From positions 1 to 47,153 of the forward strand of contig CAJVPJ010000086.1 of assembly GCA_910592205.1 (NCBI GenBank): 47,153 nucleotides of DNA, read 5' to 3'. Below the pieces are notes generated by a model. That model did not search any database. It saw only the letters and a program-made list of their open reading frames with translations, and had not been told where the DNA came from. A program made the position numbers and the translations under genes. Below, in pieces: positions 20,230-33,654 of this stretch. This stretch comes from Paraglomus occultum. Lineage: Eukaryota; Glomeromycota; Glomeromycetes; Paraglomerales; Paraglomeraceae. Position 1 is the first letter of the stretch; the number at the start of each line of letters is the position of its first letter.

Positions 20230-23200
20230 GATAGAGCGGTAATTTTTTCGTGAGTCGTTTCGGTGAATCGCGTGGAAGTTTGTTTATATGTGGCGCAATG
20301 CGAAATCAATGACGTATTATTGGGAACGTTCTAGACCTTTTCATAAGTAACTACAGTCAAAATTGGTCGTTACATGCAGCGGTAGTACAAATATATATCA
20401 TATAATGTCATTGTTGTAATAAATAGCCAGCGGACTTTAATACAATTTTCAAAATATCACTATTATGTTGAATGGTGTACTGTTAACTTTCCATTAGCAT
20501 AATTTTGAATTCTTTCCCTCTCTCCTTTTATTACAGGCATTTCCTTTTTTTTCTCTCGCATAATTTCTTTTTTGCGCACTCGTTAGCTGATTTCAATGTT
20601 AGAGAGAAAATTTTACCCGTATATAAAAATTATTATCGATTGTACTACCGATCACTGTAAAAAGGGTTTCACAAATATATTTTATTGTATACGGTAATTT
20701 ATTTATTAATTGACAGACTCTTGTATAAAGAAATACCAAGACTGGTCGGTATAAACAGCTGATTTTAATAGTAATTGAAAGTGGCAAAGCACATGTGGTC
20801 ATTATAGGGCACCAGTCGGTATAAAGAAGGTCGTTATAAAGAGAGTTGACCAAAAATGCGCAGAAATTCGCGTTTGTCTAATGGTCATCCGTAGTGCATG
20901 GTGAGCAAACGAACATTTTATTATAAAAACGGCCCTAGTTGACTTGCTTCAAAAAATCAACCACAACGCAATAAATATTGTTGAAATAATACATTTTTAA
21001 AATAATAAAACAATTCTGTCAATTTCTACCAACAACAATACGAAAAATGCTTATATTTACAAGCGAATTCTTTGTTGGGATATTTATTGGCTTCGCTCTC
21101 GGCCTGTTGCTAAATGGAATACTTTGTAATTGTCGGCCTAATAATACAAAAGCTTTAATTGACAAATAATTTCTCAGTCTTAATGTTAAAAAAAAAGGCA
21201 TATGAGAAAATTGAGCAGACAATTAGCATTGCTAACTTATAATATACCTGAGAGGCATATTAATATGCCCACTTTTTAAGCAAATATATCCAAGAAGGCT
21301 TCCCAATCGTAAATTTTCACAACTCCAGGAATATTTATTCAGAGACAAGTAATTGTCAATACTAAGAAACTACTATCAACTGGAATGAGAAATATGCAAA
21401 CCTTGGCCTTCAGAATAATTTTTTACTCAGATAATTAAAATTTTCCACAGAATGCCGTTCTTTGATTATTTACAATCATAAGCCTGAATAACAACATTAT
21501 GCTCAATCTCATAGGTCAAGCACAACTGCAAGAGATTTAACTACCACTTACACTAAGGTGGTGTGGCTCTTTAATGTTTTCACACAATTTAATTTATTGT
21601 TGTAAGCAATGTAAGCATTCTCCAAGCCCGTTGTATGAGAAACCTTTGAGAGTGTGTTTGCAGTAATTTTTTTGCTCTTTGGTGTATAAACTGTTTTTGT
21701 TGACCATGCGAATAGATTCCTAGGTGTGGGAAATTACTTGAATCAATAACAAGTTAGGAGTATATCAACAAAAAATAATAATAAGTAAATAGTAATAGAA
21801 GCAGCATTTACCATCAACTTTAGCTTCAAATGGTACAATCTCAAGACAGTTTTTTAATGCTACAATGTGTCCATGAAGGAGGAAAACAATAAATGCACTG
21901 TATAGCACCCTACCTAAAGCTTTTATGTTCAAATCATAACCTGGACACATGACATTTACATGCACAATATAGCAATATGTGCAGTATCAAAACAGACACC
22001 TTCCATTATCTTGTGAGGCAAGATGGGTGTGCATCTCTTGCATTAGAATTGTCTTTATGTGTCACACCCATTGGCACTAGCTCAATTTCCCCAAGATAAA
22101 GACAGAGGAACCAAAATTGGCCAACCATTGACTTTTTGTAGTTGCACCATGACTTCTCAGTGAGAATCTAGTTGAGCTTCTTTGATTGCACAATAAAATA
22201 TCAGACTCCACAGATCATGTAAAAGATATGCTTTTTAGACCTTCAGGTGACCTTTTTTTCAACATAATCTATCACATCACTGAGTATGAGAGCTACAGCA
22301 GATCAGCAAGACAATTGATAATGTCAATTTAGTAGATTTAGATTCAATGATAACCAAGACTTGGTAAAGTTTATCATTTTTACCATCAAAGCGAGATTTC
22401 TTATATATGTTTGCAGTGTGCCTGGCATCAAACAAGTTTTTTTGATAATAATAAATAAATCTGTAATGTTTGAGTAAGTTTTATTGGTCTGCATATCAAA
22501 ACCAAAGAAAAACCAAGAAAACTATTTCTGGCGGCTTTATTAAAATTAACATGGAGAAAAATAAAACCGCTAATAGTAAACTAACAATTATAAACAAAAA
22601 CATTAATAAACATTTTGCTCCTTTTTTTTTTTTTTTTGATAGAGAGTGAGCCAATAAATTATTTCTCAAGCTTTGAGGTTTAAAAAGTATGTTTTTATTA
22701 TAAACAAACTCAATAGGCGGGTTGGGAACAAGTCAAATAATACCTGTAAGCTGTCTAAAGCGGACTTGATACTTACAATAGAATAAATAACTAGTTCTTC
22801 AATTTTGTCTTTCTCTTTTGAGAAAGAACGGTTTATCAGATACATACGTAGAATCTCTTCGCCTTTCGTGTATTTCGTTTCCACGTAATTATTGAGATAA
22901 ATGTTTAAACTGTTCTAAATTTAGTAACCGTACACAATTATCGGCAAAGCGATTATGATAGATATAAATTTTCTATGCCAATTTTCGGTATAATGAGTAT
23001 TCTATAACAGGTGTCGGTATAAGAGGTTTGACTGTATACAATATTTTGCTTTTGATTGGGGTCTTTTTTGTTCAATGTAAACAAAACAGTCAGGTGCTTT
23101 TGCTGACAGCCATTGTAGATTACAGTATAATTGTCGTTGTTGCTTGTCTACCTATCGATAGCTAGTTATCTGGAAAGGCGTTAGTTTACTGTATGTATTG

Positions 23201-24890
23201 TTGAGAAAGCGTCTAAAGTATCAGTCATAGTAGTAATAATAATGTAAATTCTATTACATCGATTGCGTTACCACACCTCTATTAGTTCATTGGCATCACA
23301 TGGAATACTATATTTAGACTAACATTGTTTGTTGAAAATCGCATAATGTAGTTAGTGTACGATTTATCTCGGCCGAGACAGTAAAGTTAATACTAATGCT
23401 AAAAGCTATTGTCTATAATAATAACGGGTCGGTGACTAACAGTACATTGTACAGGTTGATTGTACAATCGTAAATCACGTGTAGTTTCATATGACCTTTG
23501 TTTCATGATTATGTGGCAAAAACGAGCATTGAACACGCTGAAAGTGAATACACACAAATAGAAATGTTTGAAATTAAAACAAGGTTACCGATGTAAAAAG
23601 CCTAAAATAAGGACTTTCTATATATTGTCTACAAACAATAACAATAAGAACAACGTTAAGTTCTCTCTTATTATAGTGAACGGAGAAAAATCGACCATTA
23701 AATTTAGTTGATGTGTGACATTCTGAACATTTCGTTTTGAAGCGGGGGGTCTAACCAAATTTGAAACTGTAATACACATGGGGGATATATCGATATATAA
23801 GGATCGTTACATACATATTAATATATACAATACAACACATCGTACAATACAAGTACAATACACAGTACAATCATTACATCATTACAAATCCATATCTGCT
23901 AAATGTCTGTGTTTTACAAACCTGCAAGATGCATCTGTTTCAAAATACACATAACACACATTCTGCAGCGGACGGAATACACTGAATAAAGTTTGGAAAG
24001 CTTCTCCAGCTCTTTCCATGTGTATGATCATCAATAAAGTCTAATTAGTAAAGACCTTATGGGAATCATTACAGTATTTGAGATAATAACGTGATGCCAC
24101 CAGTGAGACTTTAAGAAGCGTTTACTTTACTACGTAGATTTTTCCATCCTCCGTCGTTATTAATAGCCAACACAAGGAACCTGCATGATGCTGACAAAGT
24201 TGTCGAAAACGTTCTGTTCAACGGCATGTTTCTGATTATTAAAAACATTCTGTGTCTCTCGTTACAGTTTAAGCCTTGTACTGTAATAGTATAATTCTTT
24301 ATATCTTGTTATGATTGTCAATGGGGATATCATTCTAATTAGACCAGTCGCAAGCAATAAAGATCAAACCGATAAATAATATCGATATTAATATGCTCAA
24401 AATATTACACCGAGATAAATATAATATATCTGACAACAATACTCTCGATAGTTTGGGGGAGCACTGCTACAATGCGGATTATTCGCAAACGTCAAAGACA
24501 TTGTACACATTTGAGAAACCGTATGTGCAAAATAGAATGACATACAATGAATACTCGATAAATGAAACATTCTTCGTATTGTCATGCATTGCGATATGAG
24601 CAAATAGAAACCGAAAATCCCATATTCGATCGTCACACGTCACACGCATTTTTGTGTCTATTTCTTCTTTGATGTCTTTATTATGTACACAACGACCAAT
24701 GTATTGTGACAGATAATCAAAATGACAAGGATTAAAAGTGTAAAAATTAATAATACTCAACACATATTCTGAATTATTAATGATCCTTGACAATTCTATC
24801 ATACTGATACTATCTAGTCGTTGGAACTGTTAACCCTCTTGACTCGCACGAAATTTTCCACCCCGAATTCACAAGGTAACTAACTCGTAA
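20230..24890. other. Gene-poor region, about 4.7 kb, with pogo-like transposon ends
   Basis: No conserved gene was recognised. Pogo-like ends lie at 20354, 20850 and 23034 (listed separately). Around 22670-22880 on the minus strand a 72-codon frame reads 'IVSIKSALDSLQVLFDLF', which faintly resembles the transposase tail seen in the element at 4479-5340. 23816-23890 is low-complexity with repeated ACAATAC. The remainder is AT-rich without signal. Confidence 0.4.
20354..23034. mobile_element. Decayed pogo-like element(s), possibly nested
   Basis: CAGTCAAAATTGGTCGTTAC begins at 20354 after TA (20352-20353). Two ends of the opposite orientation follow: one closing at about 20850 (GGTCGTTATAAAGAGAGTTGAC) and one at 23034 (GGTATAAGAGGTTTGACTG, followed by TA). 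TATACCGAC-type subterminal repeats occur beside both. Either a ~0.5-kb short element (20354-20850) sits near a second one that has lost its left end, or a 2.7-kb element contains an extra inner end. No intact transposase remains. Confidence 0.4.
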
Positions 24891-26195
24891 CTATCCAATT
24901 ATAATGTTTCTTATATTATAAACCGAAAAAGCTATAGATATTGTCAGAATTATGAATGGCCCGAGCCGTGAAAACTGAGGAGATACGCTAGAAGCATATG
25001 AATCAGAGGTCGATTGAGCATTAGCGGACGTATCATTAGTACTAGATGTCGATTCCGGTCCCGATCCCGATGTCGAATCTGTTGGTGATGGTGCTGGTGG
25101 ATCAGGTAAAGTAACATCAGCTGGAAGTGGTCCACTGGCGGCTAGTTGCACGTTCTCTCTGTATGCTGCCGTTCCGGTACACACAGACACTGGTTTGATA
25201 GTATACCCCGCTTCTCGAACAATAGATATGGCGTAAGGAGCATTCTGAGCACCTACCGGATATAAATCATGCTCAAGCGAAATGTGACCATGTGAATCAG
25301 TAACCCATTGCGAGAAATTGCCCCAAATCCAAGAGGGCTGGTAACTGGAATCTTCGGCCGACTTCCAGTCGAATGTGTCTCGATCCCACATTAGAATTTT
25401 ATATCCCAACTGGGTTGCTATAGATCTTACTCTGTCATCGTAATCACCTCTTGGTGGTCTCAGGTACTTGGGAGTCAGTCCGATAGCGGTTTGTATTGCC
25501 AACTCGGTCCATTTAATTTCAGCAATGATTTGTTCTGTCGATATGGTAGTAAGTGCCGGATGTGACCATGTGTGTACTACTATTTCATGTCCTTCGTCTC
25601 TGATGCGTTGGAGGACCTCGGGGCGTTCGACGACACGCGAACCAACAACGGCAAAGGTGACTTTAGTGTTGGTTTGGTTTAAAAAATCGAGAAGTGCTGG
25701 TGTGTAAGGTGATGGACCATCATCATAGCTGATCCCCCATTCTAAGGAAATCAATTGAAAAATGTTATTAATAAAATTCTAATTTCTGTAACTGAATAAG
25801 TATTCGTTTGGCATGCCTTCAAAAATCTATTATTTTACTCCTTTGTTCATATCTCTCGTTGTTCCTCAAGATCACATGCTCCGATCCTTGTGTACAGTTT
25901 GTTGTTCATTGTGCTTACCTTTGTCATTAGGACAAGCTGTGACATCTGATTCGCTTCGCGTACAAGCATTGCATGACCATATACAAAACTGTACGGCCTG
26001 GGAACAATTTGCAGCTTGCGCAGTTTGTACGGGAGCTTTTGGTAGCTTCTTTTTGTTGACCAATTTAGCCCACTCTGGTTTCATCGGAGGAGCTTGATCC
26101 AACGGTGGCCATGTTCCTGGCAGTACTGCGTCGGAAACGGATGCAAATGCAAAAAGCGTTGTTGCGAAGAGGGCTGATAAGGATGTCAAATGCAT
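24891..26195 (-). CDS. Chitin deacetylase (CE4), secreted and GPI-anchored, two exons
   Basis: Exons 26195-25919 and 25741-24891 join in phase 1 to 375 residues. Residues 1-23 are a signal peptide ('MHLTSLSALFATTLFAFASV'). A cysteine-rich linker follows (C64 to C88). The NodB/CE4 domain starts at residue 93: motif 1 'SYDDGP' (97-102, D99 base, D100 metal), motif 2 'HTWSHP' (149-154, H149 and H153 metal), motif 3 'RPPRGDYD' (187-194), motif 4 'DTFDW' (214-218) and motif 5 'SLEHDL' (247-252, H250). All five are intact, with Ser-Tyr for the usual Thr-Phe in motif 1. A Ser/Thr/Pro-rich stretch (about 290-345) and a hydrophobic end (about 352-375) indicate a GPI anchor. The enzyme converts cell-wall chitin to chitosan; in mycorrhizal fungi this could also reduce release of chitin fragments sensed by plants (inference). 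Confidence 0.92.
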
Positions 26196-28210
26196 TATAA
26201 TTTGACGTTTTGTTGTTTTGTTTTGTTTTTGTTAATTGAAATGTAGACGTGAAAGAGAAATGAATGATGCGTTTACGGAAAGAGCGATAATGCACAACAA
26301 TAAGAATGCAGTCTAAGTGTAAGTGTAAGTGAAATGCTGATTGAAGGACTCCTCGGAACCGTACAAACTCAATTTGCACAAGAAATCCAGCAAGGAGCTT
26401 TTTATTAGGGTGATGCGGAAAGATGAATAAGGAAGTAATTTACAGCGGATTTCGATGAGGGAAAAAGGAAGATTGTTGATGCAATTCGGGAGGGGGGGAG
26501 GAGGGACATTTCCAAGGACGAGCTTTTATAGAACGGACTAGTTCTATTTATGGAGCATAAATAAAATGCAACATGATTATAACAATAGTGGGGTGAAACC
26601 TTGTTTGAGACTACTGCAAATGGCTGGTTAACGTTAAGGTAACAAACACTAGTTTAGGATCCAGTACAACGATCCTTCGGGAAACGGAGTCTTTTTTGCA
26701 CGTTTTGTCATGGGAATAATGAGTAAAAAGACACTAGATTTGTTACACGACAATACCTGTGCTTGATGTGCATGAGATGAACTTGCCTTATAGGGCACTG
26801 GCGTAATTCATTTTATAAGCGTATTACAGTGCAATGCTTTTAAATTGACACCTAAATATGGAAACTGCTGACGTATAATAAAGTTATACCAATAAAATAT
26901 AATGCCCCCGTCTTTGATGTCGTTAGAACTTTCTCTTTAATAACTGCTAATGTGGGCAGGCAAGTTTTATTAAAGACAATTATCTTTCAGCACATCTATG
27001 AACTTTATCTATTCCTAACAAAATGAGGAAGCAATGAACTGCTCAGCTCTCGATTAGCGGAACAAATCATCAAGTAATTAAGAAATGAACTAATAATTAA
27101 TTGGTTAAAACTTGCCATTTAGCACTACTTTATTTTATTAATTTATGTATTGACAAACGTTCAGATGTCGTTGAGAAGAAAACATCCATGAGCGCAAAAA
27201 GCTTATGTAATATAATAAGATACTCTTCAAGAAATCTCCATGCAAGCGAATCCGGTGTGCGTGTGACAACCGCAAATTAATACGCTTTCGACCGTTGGAC
27301 GCAATGAAAACGAGTGTATGCAAACAGCCTACGTAAACGGCGTATGCAAACGACATATTCCTCCAAAAAGTTGATCGGACATAAAAACCCATTCGAGTTA
27401 GAATGTATTATTTTTAACTTGCGCTCAGATATGTTAGAAAATGCAACCCTTACACTGTGACAAGGGCGCAACTTAAGACGATAAAATACTTTACAGTCTG
27501 GAAAAAGCATATGTTATCAAGGTCACCCGGATAATATTGTTTAATGATGGCCCAATATTTTCGTTCAAAAAGCATGAACTATTCGGTGATCATTAACCCC
27601 GGTTATTTAATTTCCGTATTTTACTTTGTAGATCAAATGTGAATAGATGGATTTATCATTATCATGTTCATCGGCATTTGATTTCCGTCTTTAATAAGAA
27701 CAAGCTTTCCCCCCACAGACAAACACTTTATGCTCTATCGCATGCCTATGCCAAGTCTTGGCGTTCTATCTTTTGACTACGCCGATCCTAATTACCATGA
27801 AACGCGCAATGCGCAAACATCGGGAGACTGTGAAATACTAAACTCATCCCGCCACCTTAATCCAAAGTTTTTTTTTTTACTGATGTAGAAACTGTTTCCC
27901 TTGTTTAATGCTTGCCACAATTAATTCCATGGCAGAGCTGATAATTGCGAATTGTTTAAACAAGACTACTAGTTTTATAGCAAGTAGCATACTGTTCTTG
28001 GCAATGCGATCCTTAGGCTATTAAGGCTTGACAATAAAATTGCCGAAGCGAACAGACTAGCAGTTGCGGGTTAGCACCCGGATTTGTCTTCTTAATTGAC
28101 AGTTTTTCGAGATTTCTTGGGTCTTGTGTTCAACAGTTTAGGATGAGTAAAAAGGCTTGGGCCAGTGAAATTACCTATCTATATTCGAGTCTTATACTAG
28201 TCTGTTTTAG

Positions 28211-28234
28211 CCAGGTACCCAGGTACCCAGGTAC
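28211..28234. repeat. Tandem repeat, CCAGGTAC x3
   Basis: Three perfect copies of an 8-bp unit that contains the KpnI-type palindrome GGTACC across unit borders. Isolated, in non-coding DNA. Confidence 0.85.
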
Positions 28235-30820
28235 CATATACAGTACATACTCGTATTGTATTAAATATCACAAAATAAAAAATATATTTATCTCAAAAAT
28301 CGTAACCATTCAATTGTTCATATTTGTATAGCATATTATTTCTGTTCCAATTCGTGTCGGCCCTTGATTGGCGAATTAAAAATTACATGATCGGAACGGG
28401 TGGAAACTGCAACGTCCGTTTGTTCCCATCTGTTCCCATCCCCACCACACAAAAAGTGTAAAGACATAAAAGGTTGTGTTGCGAGAAAGAGTTCTAATGG
28501 AAATATGTTTCTTTTTGCAAAGAATAATACTTGAAGTCTTGGAGTGAAACGAAATAAAATGTGAACACACATTTGTCTTAAATTCTCACTGATTTCGATT
28601 TGGAACGGAACAGGGCTATTACTTCTGGGCTGTGCCCAATTACTATCGAAAATCAGAATCATCTTTGCTTTTGTTTTCTTATTTGATATTCCACAGTTCC
28701 GTTGTCATAGTTTCCGTGCATTCCTTGGCGTTGTACCTTCTGGTATGCGAACACTATAATCAAATGGAAAGTTGGACATAACTCTCCATTATAACGCAAG
28801 TTTCATAATATTCGTCTATGATTGCATGCGTATTCCATTATTGGAAATAAAAACGTTAACAGAAGCAAAAGAGTATACTGTATACTTGTCCCAATATTAT
28901 AATATCTAAACTATCGGATAAAATCTTTCGTTTAATTGAGCAAAATGTGATTCGCTTAGAAAACCCTAACTTTATCTTGTTGCTCAAAAAAGCGCAACAT
29001 AACATTAGTAGCCGTGCAGGCATAAACTTGTTTCTTTGTCTGCTCTTTTACAAAAATAAACATAGTTGACGTTTCTGTGCGTTTGTTACAACATTATTTA
29101 AAAGACTTAAATTTAGACAATTTCTATAATTACGTGTTTTATATTCTTTAACCAACCAATCAAATTAGTACTCGAATTTCGTTCTTAGTGGATAAAGCCC
29201 TACTTAAATCTTTTGCAGCAAACGCGTCCGTGTAATAGTAAGTCAAAAGCTCATTGGTACTGAACAAAGCATTGCATTTAGCTTGGGCTGGTTAATCACG
29301 CTGGAAAAGCGTCTGTTCTCACATTTTTCTGAAACTTGGCTTTACTATTACTTGCTTATATTAGGCAACTATGACGTGCTTGTAATTTACTGCTACAGTG
29401 ATGGCTTTAAGAGGTATGTATACGTACATGAATGGTACAACTGAACACTAATTTAACACAAGCTTGCTTGGGTTATTATTTATTAAACAATAGACAATGA
29501 ACACTAATCTTGAGCGTTACAGGAAAAAATGCGTTTTTTAATACACATATTACGTGTGAGTAAGAGTTAAAGGTCGACCAAAAGTAATGGAATCGCCCCC
29601 ACTGCCCCCCAGGACGCCCCAGCGCCCGTAGTGATGGCGCGTTTTCCCCCGATCGCTTATTTTATGATAAAATTTTTAGTTAAATGGTATAGTAATAAAA
29701 AAAAAATTGAATCGACGCGTTTGCTTATTATGGTAGCAATTCTCAACCGTCTCGATAAACGAGTCTGCGTTATGATTATAGTCAACAGCTTGTTATTTAC
29801 TATTGCCCTACTGCTCATATTGCAAGACGGAACGCAAATGTTTTTGCTTAGGGAAATTTTACAAAAAGACAACTTACATTTACAACCTAGAATTTCGAAA
29901 CGTAAGAGCCAGCCAATTACGAGCTGGCATACTTTTTGTCAACGGTTGATGCCCCGTCATTCATAGTACAAAGCACTGTTTACATAATGTTTGCAGGTTA
30001 GATAAATTGTACGTAGAAATATGTATTATGGCTTTGCAGTCAAGTCAAAAATACTCTAGTATGAAATGTCACCTTTTTGACAAGCGAAATAGTCATAAAA
30101 TAATTCGTTTAACAATAAACCTTTTTCAAAAAAAGCTGTCGAGTTAACAGTTGCAGGAGAGCAATTAATCTCTAATAACACTGTGACCTCTACTTTTGAA
30201 AGTTAGTGACCTGTACCTCCTCACAACATTATAGACTAATGTCAAGCGGGTATTCACACTCAAGTCAATCCACTATTTCCTTTCGATGGGATTAATTCTA
30301 TAAGTTGGGTGTTACTATATTAATGTTTACTTAAATGCATTCCCGCTTAAACCGTGATGCCACGAAAATATTCACGAGACAAGCAGCAAATGTTCTTAAT
30401 CGATATAGGGATTAGTGGTTTACAAATAATTTGCCAGGGAATGATTTGTGAACAATGTATTTATGAGTATACAAGATACTCGTTTATATGATTAACGGCG
30501 AGTTGCGCTTCTCATATATAATTGTGCCATTAGGGAAGAGTACATTAATATGTCATTATTAGTATTAGTTTTCCCAAAGCCTCCCCCCGAGAATATACAA
30601 ATTGTAAGTAGTTAATTTTATGACTTTGTTTTTTATCTGTTTGACACACCTTGGTATTAGTGAACAATATCAATTACCTTACTTATCCACTATAATTCGA
30701 CATGGTGAGAAAGACTATCAAATTGACTGTCAGTATGATCCTTCTCAAACAGCTCTGTAGAGAGCGTTATAATATAAATATAGTTAATATTAATAGGGGA
30801 AAAGGGAGCTATCGTAACAC

Positions 30821-30828
30821 CACGTGAT
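30821..30828. promoter_or_regulatory. E-box CACGTGAT upstream of ADA2
   Basis: Consensus bHLH (Cbf1/Rtg-type) site 119 bp before the ADA2 start codon. Assigned from sequence only. Confidence 0.35.
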
Positions 30829-30946
30829 ATAATTCGTATGAAAACAAGGCGAAATTCGGTTCAATGATTTCATCAACACACTTTAACTTTAGATCTCACA
30901 GTCTTTTCATGCAATCCACTCTATACACCCTGCTCTCGCTAGCATA

Positions 30947-33071
30947 ATGGATCGTTGCCGAACCTGCAAAGCGCAAATAGACAACACTACAAGATTCCGC
31001 TGTGCGGAATGTAAGGATTTCTTCATGTGCGTAAATTGTTTTGCTGAAGGAAGAGAAGCCGAAAAACATAAAAACAAGCATCGTTATCAAATAATAGTAT
31101 GTAAACTACCAAAATGAACGTGGTATTCGTTGTATTGCGCTGTTGGTACTGTTGGCTAGAGTATTGCGCGTTATTCTAATGTGGCATCTGTGTACAGAAA
31201 CAACATTCTCTAAGCTTTCCAATCTATGACGAAAATTGGGATGCCGAAGAAGAGTACCGATTAATAGAACTAGCAGGCAGCTATGGTCTAGGAAATTGGT
31301 TGGAAGTGTCAGAACAACTCGGCAGCAAAACAAAGGAAGAATGCTATGAGCATTACATGAAAGTCTACGTCAAGAGCGCCAAATGGCCTTGCCCAGTATG
31401 TACAAGGAGATCAATTGATTGCATGATAGCTCGCTTGCTTGATATTAAATCACATATCTTTTATCAATTGGATTTCGGTAGGACATTGATAAAGACTTTA
31501 ATATCGACGAGGACAAAATGAGAGAGAGAAAACGGCAGAGAATGAATCGCATTGAAGCTGCAGGTAATCATTTCTTGGATCGGCGTATCGTGTGAATTAT
31601 TACCGCGCAAGCCAATTATTCATCTTTTGTTATTACATTATCCTGGTAGCGAATGTCCAGCCAAAACCAGAAGGGGAGGCAAGTACGATCACTACACGTA
31701 TACCTTTACAAATTATTTCATTATTAAATTTTATCGATTCACCTATCACGTGTAGCGAGTACAAAGTTTGCCAGCAGAACATGAGATCCATGGTTATATG
31801 CCAAAGCGTAATGAATTTGAACAAGAAACGGACAACGATGCTGAACAATTGGTAAAGGACATTGAATTCATAGATGAGGACTCTAAACAGGACAAGGAAT
31901 TGAAAATAGAAATGTTGGAGATATACAACAAGAAACTGCATAGACGACGTGAGAAAAAGGATGTGATAAACGAGCATGGCTTATTGGATTACAGAAAGGT
32001 GTGCTGATTCTGACGAGGATTTAAAAGCTGTAACTTGCTATCGTCAAATGTCAGTTTTAATCTAACGTGTCTAATTTCTTGTGATTACGTAGAATGTGGC
32101 GAATGAGAAGAAGAGACCGAGAGAAGAAAAAGAACTAGTGGCGAAAACAAAACCGTTTGCTCGCATATTGACGAACAAAGACTACACGTCATTTGTTGAA
32201 GGTTTAATGAGTAAGTGTGTCCGGGGCCATAGCTGCTACGAATTGATATGTTAAAATATTAATTTGACTCAAAATACCACTTTGCGTAATCCGTCAATTA
32301 ACGCAAACTCTAGGAGAGTGTCAACTTCGACAACAGATAGCGAAATTACAAGAATGGCGTAAGATGGGGATCACCAATTTGAAAGATGGAAAACTGTACG
32401 AAAAAGCCAAATCTGAACGCGTGAGTTGTATATATGCGAAAGAAATATAATGGTTTAATACTGCATTTGGAAATCTCACGTCGATTCATGTGTAGGAGCA
32501 ATCTCGCGAGACGGCTTCACGTCCGAGCATGTCAATCGCTAGTGATCGATTGGCTGCTAAATATGCTGCGAATGTCCCACCGGTGCGAGCAACGGACGTA
32601 AGTCATTGTAGATTGTGTTGTTTTACCGTACGAATACGCTTGATTGTTTACCGGCTACAACCCGTATTCTTCAACCACTAGACTGCGAATTCTTCCTCGA
32701 AACATTCTCGCAAATCTACACCCACATCTTCGTTAGACGACTTGGAAGGTGCTGACCTCCTCCTTCCTGCAGAGAAAAAATTATGCGAGCATCTATGTAT
32801 ACATCCCAAACCGTATATGGTGTTCAAAGAAAAGCTTCTCCAAGCATATGCCCGTTCGGGTGGACATTTACAGAGGAAACAAGCAAAAGAGTTGGTGGAA
32901 CAGCCTTCCAAAGGCGATATTCTCTTGAAAATATATGACCTTTTTGTTGAGATGGGATGGGTAAAGCTGCCACCCGCAATTGGGAGTAGTGGGATAACAA
33001 TTGAGAATGGGTTGGTGGAAAATGGAAATGGGAGTAGGAATGATGAGAACGTTGAACGTGGAGTTATATAA
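30947..33071 (+). CDS. ADA2: SAGA/ADA transcription adaptor ADA2, nine exons
   Basis: Exons 30947-31096, 31198-31395, 31482-31563, 31661-31682, 31767-31998, 32093-32210, 32314-32420, 32496-32597 and 32682-33071 join in frame to 466 residues. Residues 1-50 are a ZZ zinc finger ('CRTCKAQIDNTTRFRCAECKDFFMC'). About 58-112 are a SANT domain ('YDENWDAEEEYRLIELAG', 'GNWLEVSEQLGSKTKEEC'). 'HEIHGYMPKRNEFEQE' and 'PFARILTNKDYTSFVEGLM' are conserved ADA2 blocks. The C-terminus (about 355-450) is a SWIRM domain ('LPAEKKLCEHLCIHPKPYMV', 'YDLFVEMGWVKLPP'). ADA2 binds the Gcn5 acetyltransferase and stimulates nucleosomal histone H3 acetylation within SAGA and ADA complexes in the nucleus. The fourth exon is only 22 nt and was placed by frame and splice signals, so it is the weakest part. 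An E-box lies upstream. Confidence 0.92.
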
Positions 33072-33654
33072 CGATTCCAGGATTTGGTTTTCTCTCGTAA
33101 GGGATTCTTAATAGACTTTTTGGAAATGTTAGTTGTATAACTGCAAATACGTTTAGGACGGTTCTCTCTCACAAGACTCTTTTTGGTAATGTCATAATAT
33201 CGACACTCTTAATACAAAGAGTAGATAGATAGAGTTGTGTAGCTTTAGTGCAAGAATTCATGTAAAATTTAGAATACTACTCTTTTATGGCACGCGCTGA
33301 ATACTTTTATATATATATATATAGGCAAGGCATCATATGTATACCAACTCATCATAATTAATAAGAAAAATCATATTTTTTCGGATGGAAATTAATGAAA
33401 TCAATGTACACACTTTTTTGTTTTTATTTCCTAGTTTTCTTCCTTTTTTTTTTCTTTACAGTATATGCAAACAGACTGATAACACTTTTATATCACTCGA
33501 CTGAGCCATACTCCCATGGCATCGATAGTCGACATGACCAGACAGCTAGGGAGATTCAAGTCGTCAGCCAAATAAAGAGATGATTGGAGATATATATATA
33601 TGTATATGTATGTATATACGATGAATGCTCTAGCTACGATTCATAAGACATTCT
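33072..33654. other. Intergenic between convergent ADA2 and YOP1
   Basis: AT-rich 3' flanks, with a (TA)n run at about 33308-33324 and TATATG repeats near 33585-33620. No gene. Confidence 0.5.

Larger units (their letters stand above)
26196..30946. other. Long intergenic region, about 4.75 kb, no gene seen
   Basis: Only short frames with no recognisable motif. Items seen: an 8-bp unit CCAGGTAC repeated three times (28211-28234); a GC-rich patch with CGACCAAAAGTAATGGAATCG near 29574-29595 that resembles a Tc1-type end; and a possible E-box, CACGTGAT, at 30821-30828 upstream of ADA2. Confidence 0.45.

Noticed and set aside
24393-24802. Overlapping 68-107-codon frames on both strands
   Set aside because: No recognisable motif, AT-driven composition and no splice partners; not called as genes.
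27138-27510. Two overlapping minus-strand frames of 77-84 codons
   Set aside because: No family features and no supporting splice sites; left as intergenic.
29631-29966. Plus-strand frame of 111 codons, considered as a transposase
   Set aside because: No HTH or DDE motif; hydrophobic and basic composition without domain match.
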